Source: Caenimonas soli (GTDB taxonomy: Bacteria; Pseudomonadota; Gammaproteobacteria; Burkholderiales; Burkholderiaceae_C). From it: a stretch of DNA of 64,000 bases. This document shows positions 59,337 to 64,000 of the stretch, piece by piece. The notes under the pieces are model-generated. The model was not told the DNA's origin. It did no database searches and worked only from the letters and a program-made list of their open reading frames with translations. The number at the start of each line of letters is the position of its first letter. Positions within the stretch are counted from its first letter, which is position 1. The translations under genes and the position numbers were made by a program. The stretch spans positions 1 through 64,000 of the forward strand of contig NZ_JABJVV010000021.1 in assembly GCF_013155545.1 (NCBI RefSeq), written 5' to 3'.

Positions 59337-60290
59337 CTAGGGTTTTCCCTTGGCGTCCAGTTGGAGCGTTTTACGGACCATCGCTCGCAGCGAGAGGAAA
59401 GTCTCGTCCAGCGGACGGATGCTGCTGTCGAGATGCAGTTCCGCCTTGGCGTAGAAGGGCGTGCGTTGGGCCAGGATGCCCTTGAGGTCGTCCATCGCTT
59501 CGGCGTTGCCCGCCATCGGTCGCATGTCTCCCTGGGCCTGCACGCGCTTCATATGGTCTTCGGGATGAGCCCGGATCCAGACCGTGGTGCATTGGGACAA
59601 CAGCAGGTTGAAGGTCGATGGCTCGGCGACGATGCCGCCGGGTGTCGCGATCACGGCTTCCGGGTAGATCTGTACCGTTTCCTCCAGCGCGCGCCGCTCG
59701 TAGCGCCGGTAGGCGTTCTGGCCGTAGAGCGCCTGGATCTCGCTGATGGTGCAGCCAGCGAACTTTTCAATCTCGCGGCTCAGCTCAACAAAGGGGTAGT
59801 CGAGGTCTTCCGCCAGCATGTGACCGAGGGTGGATTTCCCCGCGCCACGCAATCCGATCAGGGCCACGCGCGTCGGGCGCTGCCCAGTCGCGGTGGTCGC
59901 GCTGTCGACGATCGGCAGCATCACTTCCCGAGCCCGGCGCAGCGTCGCTTCGTCCTGGTTGGCCAGCAACTCCCGGATCATTTGCCATTCGGGAGAATGC
60001 GCGGCCTGGTCGTCGAGCAGGTCAGACGGGCTCGTCTTCAGTGCCTGTGCCACCTGCAAAAGAATCAGGACGGAGGCGTTGCCCACACCCAACTCCAGGT
60101 TGCCCAGATGCCGCTCTGAGACCTCGGCGGCGGACGCAAGCTCTTTGCGAGTCATGCCCCGTCCATTGCGAATCTTCCGGATGCGCTCGCCCAGTTGTAC
60201 GAGAAAAGGATGCTTTTCCGGGTTGGGGGTCTGTTCCTGCAGTTCGGATCTTGGTGGAAACCCTGAAGCATGCAATATCGTGCTTGACAT
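59337..60290 (-). CDS. boxR: BoxR/BzdR-family benzoyl-CoA-responsive regulator
   Basis: A 317-residue regulator. The N-terminal XRE HTH (residues about 25-90; LGERIRKIRNGRGMTRKELA, SAAEVSERHLGNLE) is fused to a shikimate-kinase-like domain (about 140-317) with the P-loop GLRGAGKST. In this family, benzoyl-CoA binds the kinase-like domain and relieves repression. The start ATG at 60290 overlaps the plus-strand -35 box, and an operator-like site covers codons 3-7, suggesting autoregulation. It lies between the divergent arms of the cluster. Confidence 0.93.
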   Translation of the reverse strand: MSSTILHASGFPPRSELQEQTPNPEKHPFLVQLGERIRKIRNGRGMTRKELASAAEVSERHLGNLELGVGNASVLILLQVAQALKTSPSDLLDDQAAHSPEWQMIRELLANQDEATLRRAREVMLPIVDSATTATGQRPTRVALIGLRGAGKSTLGHMLAEDLDYPFVELSREIEKFAGCTISEIQALYGQNAYRRYERRALEETVQIYPEAVIATPGGIVAEPSTFNLLLSQCTTVWIRAHPEDHMKRVQAQGDMRPMAGNAEAMDDLKGILAQRTPFYAKAELHLDSSIRPLDETFLSLRAMVRKTLQLDAKGKP

Positions 60291-60334
60291 GACGTTGTGT
60301 GAAGTTTTAAAGTGCCACTGGCACGATAGTGCAT
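60270..60334. promoter_or_regulatory. Two BoxR-type operators at the boxR/DUF4863 divergent promoter
   Basis: ATGCAATATCGTGC lies forward at 60270-60283, and the reverse complement of ATGCACTATCGTGC at 60321-60334; they differ at one base. Between them, on the plus strand, are -35 TTGACA (60284-60289) and a weak -10 TTTAAA (60306-60311). Repressor on both sites would bracket the promoter of the boxD arm. Confidence 0.62.
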
Positions 60335-60379
60335 CTGACTCAAGAACGCAAACAGGCGCCCCCATTCGCATTCTCGACC

Positions 60380-60871
60380 ATGACGACCGTCAACCCCGAT
60401 TCAAAAATTTCGCCCGACCTGTTTCACAACCAACTGGGACGCCTGACAGCCCAGATCGCCAACCGGCCGTTAGACCGCGAGCTGCAGGAATGGCTAAACA
60501 ACCACCACGGCAGTGAGTCGGAAACCTTCCGAGAACTCAGTGCGAGCTGCCAGGCCGGCCTGGTCGAGGGATGGCTGTGCAACCGCGAGGCAGGCGGCAT
60601 CCGGTATGGACGGATCTTCAAGCCCGATGCCGCGCTGAATGGCTTCTCCGTCGATGTCGTGGACATGAACGACATCGCAGGTCCGCATCACGTGCACCCC
60701 GAGGGCGAGATCGACCTGGTGATGCCGATCGACGGCGAAGCACTGTTCGATGGCCACCCCGCCGGCTGGGTGGTGTATTCGCCTGGCAGCGGACATCGGC
60801 CCACCGTCTCCAAGGGCCGTGCGCTGGTGCTCTACCTCTTGCCGCAAGGCGCCATTCGCTTCAACGGTTGA
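60380..60871 (+). CDS. DUF4863 / 4-hydroxylaminobenzoate lyase-like protein
   Basis: A 163-residue cupin-like protein of the DUF4863 (PnbB-like) family. A candidate metal motif is GPHHVHPEGEIDLVMP, and HPAGWVVYSPGSGHRPTV follows. A characterised relative removes the hydroxylamino group of 4-hydroxylaminobenzoate. Here it is the first gene of the boxD arm, 13 bases before boxD and under the BoxR-type promoter. A role in handling a CoA-pathway side product or a substituted benzoate is inference. Confidence 0.75.
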   Translation: MTTVNPDSKISPDLFHNQLGRLTAQIANRPLDRELQEWLNNHHGSESETFRELSASCQAGLVEGWLCNREAGGIRYGRIFKPDAALNGFSVDVVDMNDIAGPHHVHPEGEIDLVMPIDGEALFDGHPAGWVVYSPGSGHRPTVSKGRALVLYLLPQGAIRFNG

Positions 60872-60884
60872 ACATCTTCATCGC

Positions 60885-62432
60885 ATGACTGAACTCCTCC
60901 TAAATCACCTCGGCGGCCGGGCTCAGGCCGGCAGCGGACAGGGAACCCTCCTTGTCGATCCGGTGCTCGGCACTGAACTCGTCCGCGTCGATTCGACCGG
61001 CCTGGACCTCGCCGCTGGCTTCGCATACGCACGCGACAACGCGGGGCCGGCATTGCGCGCAATGACCTACGCACAGCGCGGCGAGATGCTGGCCGCCGCA
61101 GGCAAGGTGCTGCAGGCGCGGCGCGATGAGTACTACGCGATCTCTACGGCCAACAGCGGCACGGTGCGCAACGACACGGCAGTCGATGTCGACGGAGCCA
61201 TTTACACGCTGGGTTCGTACGCGCGCATCGGTGCAACTCTCGGTGCAAGGACGCATCTTGTCGATGGCGACGCCGCGAGCCTGTCGAAGGATGGCGCCTT
61301 CCAGTCGCAACACGTGCAGGTGCCTACGCGCGGGGTTGCGCTCTTCATCAACGCGTTCAATTTTCCGGCGTGGGGGCTTTGGGAAAAGGCCGCACCTGCC
61401 CTGTTGTCGGGTGTGCCCGTGATCGTGAAGCCCGCTACCGCCACGGCCTGGCTGACCCAGCGCATGGTGCACGACGTGATCGAGGCGGGCGTCTTTCCCC
61501 CTGGCGCGCTGTCGGTCGTCTGCGGATCGTCCGCGGGGCTGATGGACCAGCTGAAGCCTTTCGACGTGGTCTCGTTCACAGGGTCCGCCGAGACGGCTGC
61601 GGTGATCCGCTCCCACCCCGCGATCACGCGCGGATCGGTGCGTGTGAACATCGAGGCTGACAGCATCAACAGCGCGTTGCTGCTCCCCGGCGAAGCGCCG
61701 GACAGCGCCTCGTTCGATCTGTTCGCCAAGGAAGTCGCGCGCGAGATGACGGTCAAGTCGGGGCAGAAATGCACGGCGATACGGCGCGTGTTTGTGCCGG
61801 AATCTCTCTTCGACGCCGCTGCCGAATCCATCGCCGCGCGACTGCGCAAGACCACGGTGGGCAATCCGCGCAACGACAGCGTGAGGATGGGGTCGCTCGT
61901 GAACCGTGCCCAGTTCGACACGGTGCAAAGCGGTCTTGCCGCGCTGAAGGCGCACGCGAGGACGCTGTACGACGGCGACAGCCACGAGCTGATCGACGCC
62001 GACAAGGTCATCGCCTGCTGCATGGGCCCGACCTTGCTCGGCGCGAGTGACCCCGACAACAACGCATCGGTTCACGACACAGAAGTGTTCGGCCCGGTCG
62101 CCACCTTGATGCCGTATTGCAACATCAGCCACGCTTTGCAACTGGTACATCGGGGGCAGGGGTCGCTGGTCGTCTCGCTCTTCGGCAGTGACGATGCAGC
62201 GCTGGGCGCATCGGCGCTGGAACTCGCCGGCAGCCACGGCCGCGTGCATGTGGTCACGCCAGAGGTCGGTTCAACGCACAGCGGCCACGGCAATGTGATG
62301 CCGCAGTCGTTGCATGGAGGCCCAGGTCGCGCAGGCGGTGGCGAGGAACTCGGTGGCGCACGCGCATTGAATTTCTATCACCGCCGCGCGGCCATCCAGG
62401 CGGCCGTGCCAGTCATCTCCCGCATCCACTGA
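60885..62432 (+). CDS. boxD: 3,4-Dehydroadipyl-CoA semialdehyde dehydrogenase
   Basis: A 515-residue aldehyde dehydrogenase (BoxD type) that oxidises the BoxC product to 3,4-dehydroadipyl-CoA, usually with NADP. Signatures: FINAFNFPAWGLWEKAAPAL, the catalytic Cys in SGQKCTAIRRVF, NIEADSINSALL and HDTEVFGPVATLMPY. The start is the ATG at 60885. It is followed 9 bases later by bclA. Confidence 0.95.
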   Translation: MTELLLNHLGGRAQAGSGQGTLLVDPVLGTELVRVDSTGLDLAAGFAYARDNAGPALRAMTYAQRGEMLAAAGKVLQARRDEYYAISTANSGTVRNDTAVDVDGAIYTLGSYARIGATLGARTHLVDGDAASLSKDGAFQSQHVQVPTRGVALFINAFNFPAWGLWEKAAPALLSGVPVIVKPATATAWLTQRMVHDVIEAGVFPPGALSVVCGSSAGLMDQLKPFDVVSFTGSAETAAVIRSHPAITRGSVRVNIEADSINSALLLPGEAPDSASFDLFAKEVAREMTVKSGQKCTAIRRVFVPESLFDAAAESIAARLRKTTVGNPRNDSVRMGSLVNRAQFDTVQSGLAALKAHARTLYDGDSHELIDADKVIACCMGPTLLGASDPDNNASVHDTEVFGPVATLMPYCNISHALQLVHRGQGSLVVSLFGSDDAALGASALELAGSHGRVHVVTPEVGSTHSGHGNVMPQSLHGGPGRAGGGEELGGARALNFYHRRAAIQAAVPVISRIH

Positions 62433-62441
62433 AGGAACGCA

Positions 62442-64000
62442 ATGGTCCTCCCTGTCCAGGCGCCCCCTGAGCGCTTCAATTTCGCGCATCACTTGTTGGC
62501 GGGGACGTCCGGCTCCGGTAACAAGCCTGCGTTCATCGACGATCAGTCCGTACTCAGCTACGACGACCTCCACGATAAGGTGCGCCGGCTCGCAAGCGGC
62601 CTGCGCGAGCTGGAAATCCACCGCGAAGAGCGCGTGCTGCTGCTGATGCAGGACTGCATCGACTGGCCCATCGCCTTCCTGGGCGCGATGTACGCGGGCG
62701 TTGTGCCAGTGGCGGTGAACACCTTGCTCACGGCGGACGACTATGCGTACATGCTCGCGAACTCGCGCGCGCAGGCCGTGCTGGTGTCGGGCGCATTGCT
62801 GCCTGTCCTCAACGCTGCCTTGCGCCAGGGACCGCACGAAGTGCAGCGTGTCATCGTGTCGCGGCCCGATGCGCCTTTGACGACGGGAGAGATCGATCTC
62901 GAGACTTTCATCGCCAGCGTTGCTGCTATGGATGCACCCGCCGATACGAGTGCCGATGACCCCGCGTTCTGGCTCTATTCCTCGGGCTCAACCGGGCGCC
63001 CAAAGGGAACAGTGCATTCGCATGCCAATCCCTACTGGACTTGCGAGCTGTACGGCAAGGGCGTCCTCAACCTGCGCAGCGACGACGTATGCTTCTCTGC
63101 TGCGAAGTTGTTCTTCGCGTACGGGCTCGGCAATGCGCTGACCTTTCCGCTGTCAGTGGGGGCCACGTCCATCCTGATGGCGGAGCGACCGACGCCCGAC
63201 GCAACTTTCTGCCGTTTGACCGGTGGTGTGGGGTCGCTCCGACCCACCGTGTTTTTTGGCGCACCGACCGGTTTCGCGGGCATGCTGGCCTCGCCTTTAC
63301 TGCCTGCACGCTATGCAGTGTCACTTCGCCTCGTATCGTCGGCCGGCGAAGCACTGCCCGCTGACATCGGCGAACGTTTCAAGTCCCACTTCGGCGTGGA
63401 CATCGTCGACGGCATCGGCTCGACCGAGATGCTGCACATCTACCTGTCGAACCGCCCTGGCGAAGTGCGATATGGCACGACAGGCTGGCCGGTGCCCGGC
63501 TACCAGATCGAGTTGCGCAGCGAAGATGGCCAGCCGGTGCCCGATGGCGAGCCCGGCGATCTGTTCATACAAGGCCCCAGCGCCGCGATGATGTACTGGG
63601 GTAATCGCCAGAAGACGCGCGAGACCTTCCAGGGCGGCTGGACCAAGAGCGGCGACAAGTACATCCGCAATGCCGACGGCACCTGCACCTACGCGGGGCG
63701 CAGCGATGACATGCTGAAAGTCAGCGGCATCTACGTGAGCCCCTTCGAAGTTGAAGCCACGCTCGTGCAGCACCCCGCCGTACTTGAAGCCGCCGTCATC
63801 GCTAAGGAAGACGAAGAGGGCCTTACGAAGACCAAAGCCTTCGTCGTGCTCAAGCCCGGCGCGCAGGCCAGCGAGCAGGACCTGAAGACCTTTGTGAAAG
63901 CGAAGCTCGCGCCCTACAAGTACCCCCGCTTCATCGAATTCGTGGCGGAGCTGCCCAAGACCGCCACTGGAAAGATTCAGCGCTTTCGCCTGCGCGAGCG
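62442..64000 (+). CDS. bclA: Benzoate-CoA ligase, 3' end beyond window
   Basis: A partial gene, open to the right edge without a stop (519 full codons visible, nearly the whole enzyme). It activates benzoate to benzoyl-CoA with ATP, the entry step of the box pathway. Signatures: the P-loop YSSGSTGRPKGTVHSH, GIGSTEMLHIYLSN, YAGRSDDMLKVSGIYVSPFE and the C-terminal Lys motif KTATGKIQRFRL. The ATG at 62442 (MVLPVQAPPERFNFAHHLL) has AAGGA upstream. It is third in the boxD arm. Confidence 0.96.
   Translation, partial: MVLPVQAPPERFNFAHHLLAGTSGSGNKPAFIDDQSVLSYDDLHDKVRRLASGLRELEIHREERVLLLMQDCIDWPIAFLGAMYAGVVPVAVNTLLTADDYAYMLANSRAQAVLVSGALLPVLNAALRQGPHEVQRVIVSRPDAPLTTGEIDLETFIASVAAMDAPADTSADDPAFWLYSSGSTGRPKGTVHSHANPYWTCELYGKGVLNLRSDDVCFSAAKLFFAYGLGNALTFPLSVGATSILMAERPTPDATFCRLTGGVGSLRPTVFFGAPTGFAGMLASPLLPARYAVSLRLVSSAGEALPADIGERFKSHFGVDIVDGIGSTEMLHIYLSNRPGEVRYGTTGWPVPGYQIELRSEDGQPVPDGEPGDLFIQGPSAAMMYWGNRQKTRETFQGGWTKSGDKYIRNADGTCTYAGRSDDMLKVSGIYVSPFEVEATLVQHPAVLEAAVIAKEDEEGLTKTKAFVVLKPGAQASEQDLKTFVKAKLAPYKYPRFIEFVAELPKTATGKIQRFRLRE

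Noticed and set aside
57522-60119. 865-codon plus-strand open frame across boxC and boxR
   Set aside because: The longest shadow in the window, typical of GC-rich antisense frames; both genes on the other strand have full family signatures.
60900-62249. 449-codon minus-strand open frame across boxD
   Set aside because: Antisense of boxD, without motifs.

Overview
The window is GC-rich, densely packed chromosomal DNA. The complete spc/alpha ribosomal-protein block, infA between secY and rpmJ, the initiator tRNA, BoxA/B/C/D benzoyl-CoA genes, PhaM and DUF3567 together point to a betaproteobacterium of the order Burkholderiales, most likely Comamonadaceae (a Ramlibacter/Variovorax-like organism). 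That placement is inference from gene content; no 16S gene is present.

Layout. 1-4221: 3' end of a very large two-partner-secretion/filamentous-hemagglutinin-like exoprotein. 4235-6795 (minus): glcD-like FAD oxidase coupled to a mandelate-racemase-like enolase-superfamily enzyme. 6887-10380 (minus): 7TM-DISM protein with a degenerate GGDEF domain, LysR regulator, purU. 10468-13584: omega-amino-acid aminotransferase, ChaN-like lipoprotein, AbrB-family membrane protein. 13589-18554: DUF3567, DUF3108, IclR regulator, and divergently a fumarylacetoacetate-hydrolase-family gene coupled to an OPT transporter. 18564-22542 (minus): trehalose operon otsB-GH15-otsA. 22639-27919: VOC protein, TraB/GumN-like protein, crotonase, DUF1775-PCuAC copper protein, phaM, FIST protein. 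27916-31525: HTH regulator divergent from a ceramidase-like (CREST) membrane hydrolase coupled to an LplT-PlsC fusion. 31497-40954: tgt-queA, recG, oxyR, DyP peroxidase, ubiA, proC, glpD. 41128-50013: rplN to rplQ (18 genes), followed by initiator tRNA-Met and a strong terminator. 50213-51565: secreted repeat-domain protein. 51566-64000: aerobic benzoyl-CoA (box) catabolic cluster, running off the right edge inside the benzoate-CoA ligase gene.

How genes work together. In the box cluster, BclA makes benzoyl-CoA, BoxA/BoxB epoxidise it, BoxC opens the ring hydrolytically, BoxD oxidises the semialdehyde to 3,4-dehydroadipyl-CoA, and the crotonase and PaaH-like dehydrogenase continue beta-oxidation. 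The thiolase for the last step is a decayed pseudogene, so a second thiolase must exist elsewhere if the route is complete. BoxR (HTH plus shikimate-kinase-like domain) sits between the two arms, and four matches to one 14-bp sequence (ATGCAcTAtcgTGC) flank it at the two divergent promoters. I read these as its operators.

Other points of interest are the CREST hydrolase/LplT-PlsC lipid locus with a dyad operator next to its HTH gene, structured leaders inside the ribosomal operon, and a copper protein that fuses two periplasmic copper modules with an exact PCuAC spacing. The only stretch over 300 bp without a recognisable gene is 51566-51929, beside the broken thiolase. No CRISPR array, insertion sequence or complete mobile element was seen.
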